Shown piece by piece: positions 42,860 to 51,405 of a DNA stretch of 64,000 bases. The DNA lies in the NCBI RefSeq assembly GCF_000828655.1, contig NZ_AP014509.1, positions 1,612,001 through 1,676,000 on the forward strand. Reading direction: 5' to 3'. This stretch comes from Thermotoga caldifontis AZM44c09. GTDB taxonomy: Bacteria > Thermotogota > Thermotogae > Thermotogales > DSM-5069. A program made the translations under genes and the position numbers. Every line of letters begins with the position of its first letter. Position 1 is the first letter of the stretch. Below the pieces are notes generated by a model. That model was not told the DNA's origin. It did not search any database and was given only the letters and a program-made list of their open reading frames with translations.

Positions 42860-44148
42860 TCGATCACCTCAAGCACGATCGGTAATGGTTCAACCGCTTG
42901 TTCCGAAAGCACATATGCCGATTCAACGATCTTCAGCGCCGATTCCAGATCGCTCTTTTTCGAATAATACACCCTCGCAAGCACATCGTTCACCGCCACC
43001 GGATCCGAAACCTTTTTCAGCAACTCTACGCCAACGGAATGATCGATGGTGTCCTCCTTTTTCGATCTACCGCCGCCGAGCAGCACGCAGGCATTGCCTA
43101 TGCGTTCTGCATCGATCTTTGCAACGTAACCTTCTCTCTGAGCTCTCACTTCCACGACGTCCCCGCTGATGGGCAATCTCGTCGGTTCATCAACGATGGA
43201 AGGATCTCCTCCATGCATCTCTACGAACTTCTTGAACCGTTTTAACGGTTCTCCAGAACGGACCTTTTCCCTTATGTCATCGAAACTCACCTTTACACCG
43301 GCAAGGTCCAGCATTTCCTTCACGAGGGTGTACGAAAGTTTCATCACATCCCGTGGTCCCTGTCCTTTCAAACACTCTATGGCTTCGAGCACCTCGAGGG
43401 CGTTGCCCACCATCTTGCCGAGTGGTTGGTCCATGTTCGAGATCACTGCCTTCGCCTTTTTCCCGTTGCGCTTCACGATGTCGAGCATCAACGAAGACAG
43501 CTTTCTGGCTTGATCCAGATCCTTCATGAAAGCACCCGAACCAACCTTCACATCGAAAACTATCGCGTCTGCCCCCGCAGCCAGTTTCTTGCTGACTATA
43601 CTCGAAGCGATCAGGGAAAGATTTTCGACCGTCGCCGTGGCATCCCTGAGCGCGTAGATTTTCTTGTCTGCAGGCACAAGGTTTTCTGTCTGGCTGACGA
43701 TGGAGAATCCCACTTCTTCCACTACCTTGAGGAACTGCTCCTTGTCCAGAGACGTCCTCATACCCGGTATCGATTCGAGCTTGTCTATCGTACCGCCGGT
43801 GTGACCCAGACCACGACCGGACATCTTGGCGATCTTGATTCCAAAGCTCGCGGCGATCGGAAGCACAACGAAACTGATCTTGTCTCCCACACCCCCACTG
43901 GAATGCTTGTCGAGCTTTATCCCACTGAGGGAGGAAAGGTCCAGCCGATCGCCGGAATCGAGCATCGCAATGGTTAGATCGTAAGTTTCCCGTTCGTTCA
44001 TGCCACGGAAATAAACCGCCATGAGGAAAGCGGCCATTTGATAATCGGGAATCTCTCCGCGGGTGTAACCTTGCACGACGAATCGGATCTCTTCTTCGGT
44101 CAGCTCGAATCCATCGCGTTTCTTCTTTATGATATCGTACATCCTCAT
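42856..44148 (-). CDS. pdp: Pyrimidine-nucleoside (thymidine) phosphorylase
   Basis: This 430-residue enzyme cleaves thymidine or uridine with phosphate to the base and (deoxy)ribose 1-phosphate. The family signature is SGRGLGHTGGTIDKLESIPG. KLDKHSSGGVGDKISFVVLP is the phosphate site, DATATVENLSLIASSIVSKK follows, and FDVKVGSGAFMKDLDQA is present. It is a nucleoside phosphorylase II family dimer. It overlaps the PhoR-like kinase gene by 4 nt. Together with the BMP importer at the left edge it suggests nucleoside use. Confidence 0.95.
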   Translation of the reverse strand: MRMYDIIKKKRDGFELTEEEIRFVVQGYTRGEIPDYQMAAFLMAVYFRGMNERETYDLTIAMLDSGDRLDLSSLSGIKLDKHSSGGVGDKISFVVLPIAASFGIKIAKMSGRGLGHTGGTIDKLESIPGMRTSLDKEQFLKVVEEVGFSIVSQTENLVPADKKIYALRDATATVENLSLIASSIVSKKLAAGADAIVFDVKVGSGAFMKDLDQARKLSSLMLDIVKRNGKKAKAVISNMDQPLGKMVGNALEVLEAIECLKGQGPRDVMKLSYTLVKEMLDLAGVKVSFDDIREKVRSGEPLKRFKKFVEMHGGDPSIVDEPTRLPISGDVVEVRAQREGYVAKIDAERIGNACVLLGGGRSKKEDTIDHSVGVELLKKVSDPVAVNDVLARVYYSKKSDLESALKIVESAYVLSEQAVEPLPIVLEVIE

Positions 44149-45398
44149 GTTTCCACTTCCCTTTTCACCGGCAATCTGACTGTGAAGGTCGTTCCGACAC
44201 CGATCTCGCTGCTCACAGTTATCTCCCCACCGTGTCTATCCACTATGGACTTGACTATCGATAGGCCGAGCCCAGAACCCCCCATCTTTCTGCTCCTGCC
44301 TTTGTCCACCCTGTAGAACCTGTCGAACAGCCTCGAGAGGGCTTCCCTCGGTATGCCGGGCCCTGTGTCCGAAACCTCTATCTTTGCACGATCGCCTTCT
44401 TTCGTGATTCTGATCCTGACTTTCTTTTCACCGATCTCCTTCAACGAAGTGTATTTGATCGCGTTGTCGACAAGATTCAGAATCATCTGCACCATCCTGT
44501 CCTGGTCGGCCCACACAGTTACATCGTCGCACTGTGCACTGACTTCAACTCCGTATTCCTTCGCAAGGGGTTCAACGATGGAAAGTACGTAGTTGAGGAC
44601 CATGCACAGGTTCGTTTCTTTGAACTCAAACCTCGCTTCGCCCGATTCCATGCGCTCCAAATCCAACAGGTCGTTTATGAGCCGCGACATTCGTGCGGAC
44701 TCGTTCTCGATGATCGTGAGGAATCTCTTGCGCGTTTCCACGTCCATATCCGGATCGCTCAAGAGCGTTTCTGCGTAACCGTGTATGGATGTCAGCGGTG
44801 TTCTCAGTTCGTGTGAAACGTTCGATACGAACTGTCTTCTGAGCTCGTTGAGTTCGTGCTCCTTAGTCACATCCCTCATCACGATGATGATCCTTCGTTC
44901 CCCTCCAGGTAAGATCACCGGTATCATCTTGCAGGCGTAGTATCTTTTTTCATCGTTCACGTACATGACGATCTCGGCTTCCTGCGCCTGCCACGCGCTG
45001 ACGGTTTCTTCGAACATTTCGATCAGATAGTACTCTTCGACGATTTCATATATCTTCCTCGCGATGGGTTCAGATCGTGTGATCTTCTGAGCGGCCGCGT
45101 TGGCGAACGTTACAGTTCCATCCTCTTCCACGAAGAGTATGGGGTCAGAAATGTTATCGAGCAACGTCAAAATGTTCTCTCTGCTCCTCTGGGCCCTGGA
45201 GAGTTCTTCCTCCAGCATTTTCAGTTTCTTGCGGAGACGTTCTAACACGTAAGAGGGTGGAGAGTCTTCGACAACGTCCGCCAGCTCTGCCACCCTCCTG
45301 AAAAACTTCAGAAGATTTCTGTTGGATCTCCAAAGTGACAGCGAGTACAAAAAAAACGCTGTCGCTGCTACTGCGGCGACGAAGAGCAAGACTAACAC
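44145..45398 (-). CDS. PhoR-like sensor histidine kinase
   Basis: This 417-residue kinase has one N-terminal membrane helix (VLLFVAAVAATAFFLYSLSL), a short coiled-coil stretch, and a PAS domain (~80-175; LLDNISDPILFVEEDGTVTF). It has a DHp domain with QFVSNVSHELRTPLTSIHGY and a HATPase domain with LVDNAIKYTS, VSDTGPGIPREALS and GSGLGLSIVK. It lacks a large periplasmic domain, as is common for PhoR. It lies 3 nt after its response regulator gene. The signal is unknown, since no phosphate transport gene is adjacent. Confidence 0.93.
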   Translation of the reverse strand: MLVLLFVAAVAATAFFLYSLSLWRSNRNLLKFFRRVAELADVVEDSPPSYVLERLRKKLKMLEEELSRAQRSRENILTLLDNISDPILFVEEDGTVTFANAAAQKITRSEPIARKIYEIVEEYYLIEMFEETVSAWQAQEAEIVMYVNDEKRYYACKMIPVILPGGERRIIIVMRDVTKEHELNELRRQFVSNVSHELRTPLTSIHGYAETLLSDPDMDVETRKRFLTIIENESARMSRLINDLLDLERMESGEARFEFKETNLCMVLNYVLSIVEPLAKEYGVEVSAQCDDVTVWADQDRMVQMILNLVDNAIKYTSLKEIGEKKVRIRITKEGDRAKIEVSDTGPGIPREALSRLFDRFYRVDKGRSRKMGGSGLGLSIVKSIVDRHGGEITVSSEIGVGTTFTVRLPVKREVET

Positions 45399-45401
45399 GA
45401 A

Positions 45402-46121
45402 TTATTCTTCCTTCCCTGGATCTCTGAACTTGTAGCCTTTGCCCCTCACAGTGATTATGTACTTCGGATTGGATGGATCTTCTTCGATCTTCGTTCTCAG
45501 CCTTCTGATGTGTACGTCCACCGTTCGTGTATCACCGTAGTAGTCGTAACCCCAGAGCTTGTCGAGCAAAACGTCCCTGCTGAAGACCTTACCTTCATTC
45601 TCGGCAAGGAACCTCAGAAGTTCGAACTCGAGTGGCGTCAGGGCGACCTTCTGACCGTTGACCCTGACTTCGTACCTTTCGACGTCGATCTCCAGACCCT
45701 TTGCCACGATCTTCTTCGGTCTCTCCTCGCGTTCCTGAGCGCTCAGCTGGATCCTCCTGAAGATCGCCTTCACGCGAGCGATCATTTCCCTGACGCTGAA
45801 CGGTTTTGTGATGTAATCATCCGCGCCGAGCTCAAGACCGAGAACTTTGTCGAACTCTTCGCCCTTCGCGCTCAGGAATATGACGGGTGCATTCTTGTAC
45901 TTCTCCATGGATCTGAGTTGCCTGACGAGTTCGAAACCGTCCATCTGCGGGAGCATGATGTCCACGATGAACATGTCCACGTTCTCGTTCGTGGCAACCT
46001 TGAGCGCTTCCTCTCCGTCGTAAGCTTTGAGCACATCGTAGCCTTCGCGCGCCAGGTTGTAACTCACGAGCTCGATGATCGAAGGATCGTCATCGACAAC
46101 CAGAATCTTCTTCTTGGCCAT
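45402..46121 (-). CDS. PhoB-like OmpR-family response regulator
   Basis: This 239-residue regulator has a receiver domain (KILVVDDDPSIIELVSYNLA; phospho-acceptor in MFIVDIMLPQMDG; FLSAKGE; YITKPFSVREM) and a winged-helix domain (VALTPLEFELLRFLAENEGK, VFSRDVLLDKLWGYDYYGDT, RTVDVHIRRLRTKIE). The start ATG has AAAGGG nearby; the stronger AGGAGG lies 21 nt upstream, with a small hairpin between them. Longer readings upstream are rejected. It leads a leftward operon of up to ten genes to comB. Confidence 0.93.
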   Translation of the reverse strand: MAKKKILVVDDDPSIIELVSYNLAREGYDVLKAYDGEEALKVATNENVDMFIVDIMLPQMDGFELVRQLRSMEKYKNAPVIFLSAKGEEFDKVLGLELGADDYITKPFSVREMIARVKAIFRRIQLSAQEREERPKKIVAKGLEIDVERYEVRVNGQKVALTPLEFELLRFLAENEGKVFSRDVLLDKLWGYDYYGDTRTVDVHIRRLRTKIEEDPSNPKYIITVRGKGYKFRDPGKEE

Positions 46122-46127
46122 GGTCAC

Positions 46128-46139
46128 ACCCTTTCGGGT
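46128..46139 (-). promoter_or_regulatory. Hairpin between Shine-Dalgarno and start of the PhoB-like gene
   Basis: ACCC-GAAA-GGGT, a GNRA-type tetraloop hairpin, lies between AGGAGG (46148-46143) and the ATG (46121). When folded it would bring AGGAGG to a normal distance from the start; when open the AAAGGG within it may serve instead. Possible translational control. Confidence 0.4.
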
Positions 46140-46172
46140 ACACCTCCTTTCACGAACGTTCACCGTGTTAAC

Positions 46173-46202
46173 ATTATAACAGACAAGTGAATGAAGTGCC
46201 AG
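46173..46202 (-). promoter_or_regulatory. Promoter of the PhoB/PhoR-like operon
   Basis: Leftward CTGGCA (46202-46197), an 18-nt spacer and perfect TATAAT (46178-46173). It is followed by GTTAACAC, which could be part of an operator. Confidence 0.6.
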
Positions 46203-46223
46203 AGTCTTTTCTCCTCGTTTCTG

Positions 46224-47192
46224 TCATATCTCTCCAACCTGAGCGAGAAAATCCAGAAGGAATCCTTTCAAATAGGAAGAAAATTCCCCCATGATCTGCA
46301 CCGTGATGTTCTTCAAACCTTTCAATCGTTCTGCGCTGGCTTCGAAGTCGTTCCAGGACAGAACCTTATCGAGTCCAGGATAGACTGTTTCGAATATCTT
46401 GTCCACATCGTACAGTTTTCTCAGGCCGAGCAACCGAACACGTTGAACGAGTTCTCTAAGATTCTTGGTACGTTTCGGTTGCGCTTCGACGATCGATTTC
46501 ACAGTTTCTCCATCCTCGAGGTACAGCAAATAGGCCAGATACTCGTCGTAAGAAAAGTGTCTGTACGCGAGTTCCATGCCTTTGCTTTTGTTCCAGAGAA
46601 GGCTTTCAAGAACGTCTCCCAATCTACCCGGTGCGTTGTGGTAGGGCATCGACAGATCTTCGAGATGGTGAACGGCCCTCGCGAGGAACCTGTAGCCCCA
46701 GTAACGATCGCCTTTTCGAAAAGCCTCTCTGGACATCTCGACGAAGTAAAGGAAAGACTCACTGCCCTCGAAGAAATCGAAGAACAACAGTTTGTATTTC
46801 ATGTGCCTCACACCCTGGCTGTTACCTATGATGGACTGAAGTTTCGACAGGTTCAAACCTTCGTCCATGCCGAGGTCAGGCTCCACAGAGTAAACCGTCA
46901 ACACCTGCCAGACGGGCACTCTGCCATCGATCGGTGCCGGGTCTGGAGGGTAGAACTTTGCCCATGCTGGAACAAAGTTGCTCACGAACCGACCACAGAT
47001 GTCGTCCAAGATGAGCCTTTCGGTGTTGTAGATCCTCTTTTCCTCGTAACTGTAAGGTGTTATCTGTATCAGCTCGTTGGCGTTGGGAAGAGCAGATTTC
47101 ACGATGAGATAAGTGAGTGCTTCGTGCGCAGACCAGGAAAAAGCCAGAACGATCAAGAGCAAAAACGATACGACCGCCAACCTTCTCATCAT
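46224..47192 (-). CDS. Exported zinc-dependent phospholipase C / S1-P1 nuclease-like hydrolase
   Basis: This ~322-residue protein has a signal peptide (MMRRLAVVSFLLLIVLAF) followed at once by SWSAHEALTYLIV. A Trp at the mature N terminus and a nearby His are zinc ligands in this fold. The central motif AVHHLEDLSMPYHNAPGRLG matches the H-x3-D-x5-H zinc signature of the phospholipase C/S1-P1 nuclease superfamily. The chain is almost all helical, as expected. The start is one of two adjacent ATGs after GGGGGTG; upstream readings run into repeats. It could act on phospholipids or nucleic acids outside the cell; which one is not clear. Confidence 0.75.
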   Translation of the reverse strand: MMRRLAVVSFLLLIVLAFSWSAHEALTYLIVKSALPNANELIQITPYSYEEKRIYNTERLILDDICGRFVSNFVPAWAKFYPPDPAPIDGRVPVWQVLTVYSVEPDLGMDEGLNLSKLQSIIGNSQGVRHMKYKLLFFDFFEGSESFLYFVEMSREAFRKGDRYWGYRFLARAVHHLEDLSMPYHNAPGRLGDVLESLLWNKSKGMELAYRHFSYDEYLAYLLYLEDGETVKSIVEAQPKRTKNLRELVQRVRLLGLRKLYDVDKIFETVYPGLDKVLSWNDFEASAERLKGLKNITVQIMGEFSSYLKGFLLDFLAQVGEI

Positions 47193-47235
47193 CGTCACCC
47201 CCAAGAAGAATTTATCACGTTCGGTGAAGGAGTGG

Positions 47236-47275
47236 GCATACGAAAGCAAAAGAGAGCATACGTGAGCATACGTGA
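47236..47275. repeat. 10-bp tandem repeats upstream of rocD
   Basis: Four consecutive 10-bp units: GCATACGAAA, GCAAAAGAGA, GCATACGTGA, GCATACGTGA. They lie between the divergent zinc hydrolase and rocD genes. The helical phasing suggests a protein-binding array or control region; the protein is unknown. Confidence 0.6.
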
Positions 47276-47291
47276 GAAAGAGAAAGTAGAA

Positions 47292-47343
47292 CCATATTTG
47301 GCCGAGATTAGTTCCTGTTGGCTAAGGATTGCCATATTTTGCC
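47292..47343. repeat. Direct repeat CCATATTT(G/T)GCC, 40 bp apart
   Basis: CCATATTTGGCC (47292-47303) and CCATATTTTGCC (47332-47343) lie on the same face of the helix just upstream of the rocD promoter -35 box. They are candidate operator half sites for a regulator of rocD. Confidence 0.5.
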
Positions 47344-47348
47344 AGACT

Positions 47349-47376
47349 TTGAATTTTTTAGCAGAAGTGTTATCAT
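47349..47376 (+). promoter_or_regulatory. Promoter of rocD
   Basis: TTGAAT (47349-47354), a 16-nt spacer and TATCAT (47371-47376) lie ahead of AAGGAGG and the rocD ATG. Confidence 0.6.
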
Positions 47377-47404
47377 GTTGTTGCACAGAAAGGAGGAACC
47401 CCGC

Positions 47405-48640
47405 ATGAGGAGTCAGGACTACATCGATCTGGAATACACGTACGGTGCGCACAACTACAAACCAATTCCTGTTGTCATCGATAGAGCCGAACGGGTCTGG
47501 GTTTGGGACGTGGAGGGAAAAAGGTACCTGGACATGCTGTCGTCTTACTCGGCTCTGAACCATGGGCACAGGCATCCAAAAATAATCAAGGCACTGGAAC
47601 AGCAGCTTCAGAAGGTCACGCTCACGTCGCGCGCCTTTCACAACAGCGTTCTCGGCCTCTTTGAAGAGAAGCTTGCAAAATTTGCAGATTACGATAAGGT
47701 CCTTCCCATGAACACGGGAGCAGAGGCCGTGGAAAGCGCCCTCAAGGTTGCAAGAAAATGGGCTTACTACAAACGCGGAATTCCAATGAACGAGGGCAAC
47801 ATCATCGTCGCGGAAGGTAACTTCCACGGTCGAACGATCACCATAGTCTCGTTCTCGACGGAACATCAGTACAGAGATGGGTTCGGACCGTACACACCAG
47901 GTTTTAAAATCGCTCCGTTCGGAGATGCGAAAGCCGTCGAAGCGCTCATCGACGAACGCACACTTGGCATACTCGTCGAACCAATTCAAGGTGAAGGTGG
48001 TGTACGCGTGCCACCTCATGGGTATCTTGCAGAACTCAGAAGGATCGCAACAAAGCATGGAATCCTGCTCATGTTCGATGAAATCCAGACAGGACTCGGT
48101 AGGACTGGAAAGATGTTCGCGTGGCAGTGGGAAGACGCCAAACCAGACGTGCTCATACTCGGAAAGGCCCTCGGAGGAGGGGTTTACCCGGTCTCTGCGG
48201 TGCTGACGAGCAACGACGTGATGGACGTGCTGAAACCCGGAGATCACGGTTCAACCTTCGGAGGTAACCCGCTGGCGGCCGCGGTGGGTATCGCGGCGAT
48301 AGACGTTCTGGTCGAAGAGAAACTCGACGAGCGGGCGAGAGTTTTGGGTGAGTACTTCATGGATCAGCTCAGGAAGATCAGGAGCGATTACGTCAAGGAA
48401 ATCAGAGGAAAAGGGCTCTTGATAGGTGTCGAGATAAAGAAGGAGTTCGGTACGGCGCGACCTTTCTGCGAAAGACTCGCACAGCTGGGAATACTGTGCA
48501 AGGAGACTCACGAACAGGTCATAAGGTTCGCACCACCACTGGTCATAGAAAAGGACGAAATCGACTGGGCACTCGAGAGGATCGAAAGAGTGCTGACAGA
48601 ACCCATCCAGGTGCATGCGAAGGCTGCGAAGTTGGTCTGA
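47405..48640 (+). CDS. rocD: Ornithine aminotransferase
   Basis: This 411-residue class III PLP aminotransferase has EYTYGAHNYKPIPVVIDRAE and GKRYLDMLSSYSALNHGHRH at the N terminus, the pattern of ornithine-oxo-acid aminotransferases. The cofactor-binding motif FDEIQTGLGRTGKMFAWQWE and the lysine in LILGKALGGGVYPVSAVL are present, with GDHGSTFGGNPLAAAVG following. It converts ornithine and an oxo acid to glutamate semialdehyde. AAGGAGG lies 8 nt before the ATG; the upstream reading is rejected. It has its own promoter and terminator. Confidence 0.92.
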   Translation: MRSQDYIDLEYTYGAHNYKPIPVVIDRAERVWVWDVEGKRYLDMLSSYSALNHGHRHPKIIKALEQQLQKVTLTSRAFHNSVLGLFEEKLAKFADYDKVLPMNTGAEAVESALKVARKWAYYKRGIPMNEGNIIVAEGNFHGRTITIVSFSTEHQYRDGFGPYTPGFKIAPFGDAKAVEALIDERTLGILVEPIQGEGGVRVPPHGYLAELRRIATKHGILLMFDEIQTGLGRTGKMFAWQWEDAKPDVLILGKALGGGVYPVSAVLTSNDVMDVLKPGDHGSTFGGNPLAAAVGIAAIDVLVEEKLDERARVLGEYFMDQLRKIRSDYVKEIRGKGLLIGVEIKKEFGTARPFCERLAQLGILCKETHEQVIRFAPPLVIEKDEIDWALERIERVLTEPIQVHAKAAKLV

Positions 48641-48650
48641 GGAAAACCGT

Positions 48651-48673
48651 GGGGGCCGGCTCGGCCCCCTTTT
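48651..48673 (+). terminator. Intrinsic terminator of rocD
   Basis: The 8-bp GC stem GGGGGCCG / CGGCCCCC with a 3-nt loop is followed by TTTT, 10 nt after the rocD stop. Confidence 0.9.
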
Positions 48674-48798
48674 AGACTTCCTTCAGATCCGTTGAGGGAA
48701 ATGCGCCTCCCGGTGCCCTCCTGTAAAGTTTCCTTCAACTCGCCTGCGCACTCGTCACGATAAGATTATTTTGAGAGAAGCTCGAGGGGGAGTTTGGC

Positions 48799-49512
48799 AT
48801 GAAACCCTTCATCGTGCTCCTGGGTGCTTCCGAAAGGAAGTACGGTTGTTCGTCCCAGCTGCTTCACATCGCTGCGGAGGGCGTTCGAGATGCCCATGGT
48901 GATTTTGAGATCCTTTACCTTCCAGACTACAGCATAAAACCTTGCACAGGTTGCGTCTCAGACGAGGAAAAGCTCTGCAGATATCCGTGTTTGATCCAGG
49001 ATGACGACTTCAACGAGATCGCTTCTAAACTCGTTGAAGCCAACGGCTTCGTGATAGCCACACCAGTCTACTGGTACGCCCCAAACGGAATTTTGAAAAA
49101 TTTCATCGACAGGCTCACGAGCCTGGAGGCCATGATCGACCACGTGGGTAAAAGCCTGCTCGAAGGAAAGGTGGCCGGATTCATCGCAACCGGGTCCGAC
49201 AGCGGTGTCATGATGACCATATCTTATCTCGCCATCACGTTCAACAGTATGGGTGTTCACGTTGTACCATGGTCTATGGCTTACTCACACGTTCAAGATC
49301 CAACAACGGACGTTCAGGCGATGATGGACGCGTACAACGTTGGTCTGTTGGTGACGAAGACGGCGCGAGTGCTCATGCAACACGAACCGATAGGATACGA
49401 ACCCAATGTGGACCTGGAGAGGTTGAAACGAAAGGCCTGGGAAGCGAAACAGCGTTTCGCTGAACAGAGGAATCTCAGGCTCGAGAAGTTCGGGCTCTCG
49501 AAAGGAGAGTGA
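48799..49512 (+). CDS. NAD(P)H-dependent flavoprotein, iron-sulfur flavoprotein-like
   Basis: This 237-residue flavodoxin-like protein has IVLLGASERKYGCSSQLLHI (FMN loop) and a compact four-Cys motif, CTGC-x8-C-x3-C (residues ~49-65, KPCTGCVSDEEKLCRYPC), like the cluster ligands of iron-sulfur flavoproteins. VIATPVYWYAPNGILKNFID is the second FMN loop. The rest is the usual alpha/beta fold with a basic C-terminal tail. It probably carries electrons or reduces quinones or nitro compounds. A GAGGGGGAG site precedes the ATG. The S9 peptidase gene follows after 6 nt. Confidence 0.85.
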   Translation: MKPFIVLLGASERKYGCSSQLLHIAAEGVRDAHGDFEILYLPDYSIKPCTGCVSDEEKLCRYPCLIQDDDFNEIASKLVEANGFVIATPVYWYAPNGILKNFIDRLTSLEAMIDHVGKSLLEGKVAGFIATGSDSGVMMTISYLAITFNSMGVHVVPWSMAYSHVQDPTTDVQAMMDAYNVGLLVTKTARVLMQHEPIGYEPNVDLERLKRKAWEAKQRFAEQRNLRLEKFGLSKGE

Positions 49513-49518
49513 AAAAGC

Positions 49519-51405
49519 ATGTGGTCTGTGACGAGCTTCGCCAAGTTCGTCGTCCCAACCGAAGTCAAGATCAGCCCCGATGGAAAATGGATCGCTTACA
49601 CCACCAAGAGGATAGTTCCCGAGAAGAACAAGACCGTCAGGCAGATTGTTCTGTACAGGCTCGACACTGGAGAGCGTTTCTTTTTACCTGAGGACACCTC
49701 GAAACCCAAATTCTCACCGAGCTCAAGAAAACTGGCCTATCTGAAAAAGGACGAAGAAAAAAGTAGTCTCTGCGTGATGGAACTGGCCAACTTCTCGACC
49801 TACACGTTGACAGTAACGGAGTCCATAAGCTCTTTCGACTGGTCCCCGGACGAACGCAGACTGTTCGTGATAACTTTGAAGAAGAGACGTGACCCTGATC
49901 TGTACTTCGAAACGCGCATCCCGGTCTGGTTCGATGCGAAAGGCTTCTTAGACGACCAGACGAACGTGTTTCGCATCTTCGACGCCGAATCGTGCCAGGA
50001 ACTCGACCAATTCGAGGAGAGGAACTTAACTCACGCGTTCTGGGGGAACGCCGGCATCGTGTACACGATCCATCACGAAAGAGAACCGTTCACCCGTTTC
50101 GACGTGGTCCTGTACGATGGGAGAAGCAAAAGGTCCATACTCGAAGACGTCGGTCTCATCGCGACGGGAGAGTCACAGTGGGGGTTGATACTGCTCGGAA
50201 GAAGGAAAAAGAACGCCTTCGAGCACGACTACGTTTATCTTCTCAAGGATCGAGAACTCGTTCCGCTCACCGAGGAGTATGGCTTGGATAACTCCGGTCA
50301 CATAAGCTTGGAAGTCTGGGCGGCAGACGGTGAAACTTATCCCATCGCGTCTGGAAGATGGGTTTACTTCAAGAGTGGGGAAAGAGGAAACGTTAAACTG
50401 GAGAGGATCGATTTGTCGTCGGGGAAGAAAGAGACCATCCTCTCTGAAGGAGCGGTGAGCTGTTTCGATGCGAACCATGATGGAAAGGTCGTTTATGTGG
50501 CAGTGAGCGATGGAGAAGGAGCCGAGGTGTACGTGCACCGTGAAGGCCGCAACGAGAGGATCACAGCCCTCAACGAGCAGTTCCTTTCGACCCTGAAGGT
50601 GAGAAAACTGAACCATTTCGAATACTTAAGCTTCGACGGTACGAAGATCGATGGATGGTACCTCAAGCCCGACAATTCTCCGGCTCCGCTGATAGTTTTC
50701 GTCCACGGCGGGCCGAAAGGTGCGTACGGAAAATGTCTCTATTTCATGGGCCAGCTCCTCGCACAGGAAGGATTCTTCGTGCTGTACACAAACCCGCGTG
50801 GCAGTGACAACTACGATGAAAAGTTTGCCCTGGCAGTCAAAGAGAGAACCGGCATGGAAGACTTCAAAGACATCCTCAGCGGTGTGGAGGAACTGAAGAA
50901 GAGAGAAGCGATCACGGACATCGGCATCACGGGCATCAGTTACGGTGGATTCATGACGAACTGGGCGATAACGCAGACGGACATGTTCAGAGCGGCGGTG
51001 AGTGAGAACGGTATAAGTTACTGGTTCACGAGTTACGCCTTCTCAGACATAGGTTTCTGGTTCGACAAGAGCTTGATCGGTGAGGATCCCCTCGTGAACG
51101 AAAACTACAGAAAACTCAGTCCCATCTTCTACGCGAAGAACGTGAAAACACCTCTGCTACTCATACACAGCCTCGAAGATTACCGCTGTCCCCTCGATCA
51201 GTCGCTCATGTTCTACCACGTGCTCAAAGATCTTGGGAAAGAAGTGTACATAGCGATCTTCAAGAAAGGCGCTCACAGTCACAGCGTTCAGGCGAGTTAT
51301 TCACACAGGCTGAAACGGTACAAATTGATCCTCGAGTTCTTCAAACAGAAACTTTTGCTGAAGCGCGACACGTTCGATCCGACAGAATGTTTCAAGATCG
51401 ATTGA
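49519..51405 (+). CDS. S9-family prolyl oligopeptidase-like serine peptidase (acylaminoacyl-peptidase type)
   Basis: This 628-residue cytoplasmic peptidase has an N-terminal beta-propeller (residues ~1-370, with repeated W/F-S-P-D-type blades such as SFDWSPDERRLFVITLKKRR). Its C-terminal alpha/beta hydrolase domain carries the triad S474 (GITGISYGGFMTNWAITQ), D554 (IHSLEDYRCPLDQS) and H586 (KKGAHSHS). The oxyanion region reads VFVHGGPKGAYG. Such enzymes trim short peptides or N-acylated ends. No signal peptide. A GGAGAG site lies before the ATG. The 3' end converges on the yhcC gene. Confidence 0.92.
   Translation: MWSVTSFAKFVVPTEVKISPDGKWIAYTTKRIVPEKNKTVRQIVLYRLDTGERFFLPEDTSKPKFSPSSRKLAYLKKDEEKSSLCVMELANFSTYTLTVTESISSFDWSPDERRLFVITLKKRRDPDLYFETRIPVWFDAKGFLDDQTNVFRIFDAESCQELDQFEERNLTHAFWGNAGIVYTIHHEREPFTRFDVVLYDGRSKRSILEDVGLIATGESQWGLILLGRRKKNAFEHDYVYLLKDRELVPLTEEYGLDNSGHISLEVWAADGETYPIASGRWVYFKSGERGNVKLERIDLSSGKKETILSEGAVSCFDANHDGKVVYVAVSDGEGAEVYVHREGRNERITALNEQFLSTLKVRKLNHFEYLSFDGTKIDGWYLKPDNSPAPLIVFVHGGPKGAYGKCLYFMGQLLAQEGFFVLYTNPRGSDNYDEKFALAVKERTGMEDFKDILSGVEELKKREAITDIGITGISYGGFMTNWAITQTDMFRAAVSENGISYWFTSYAFSDIGFWFDKSLIGEDPLVNENYRKLSPIFYAKNVKTPLLLIHSLEDYRCPLDQSLMFYHVLKDLGKEVYIAIFKKGAHSHSVQASYSHRLKRYKLILEFFKQKLLLKRDTFDPTECFKID

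Noticed and set aside
46191..47408. 405-codon open frame antisense to the zinc hydrolase gene
   Set aside because: No motif, no ribosome binding site; the opposite strand has a signal peptide and zinc motif.
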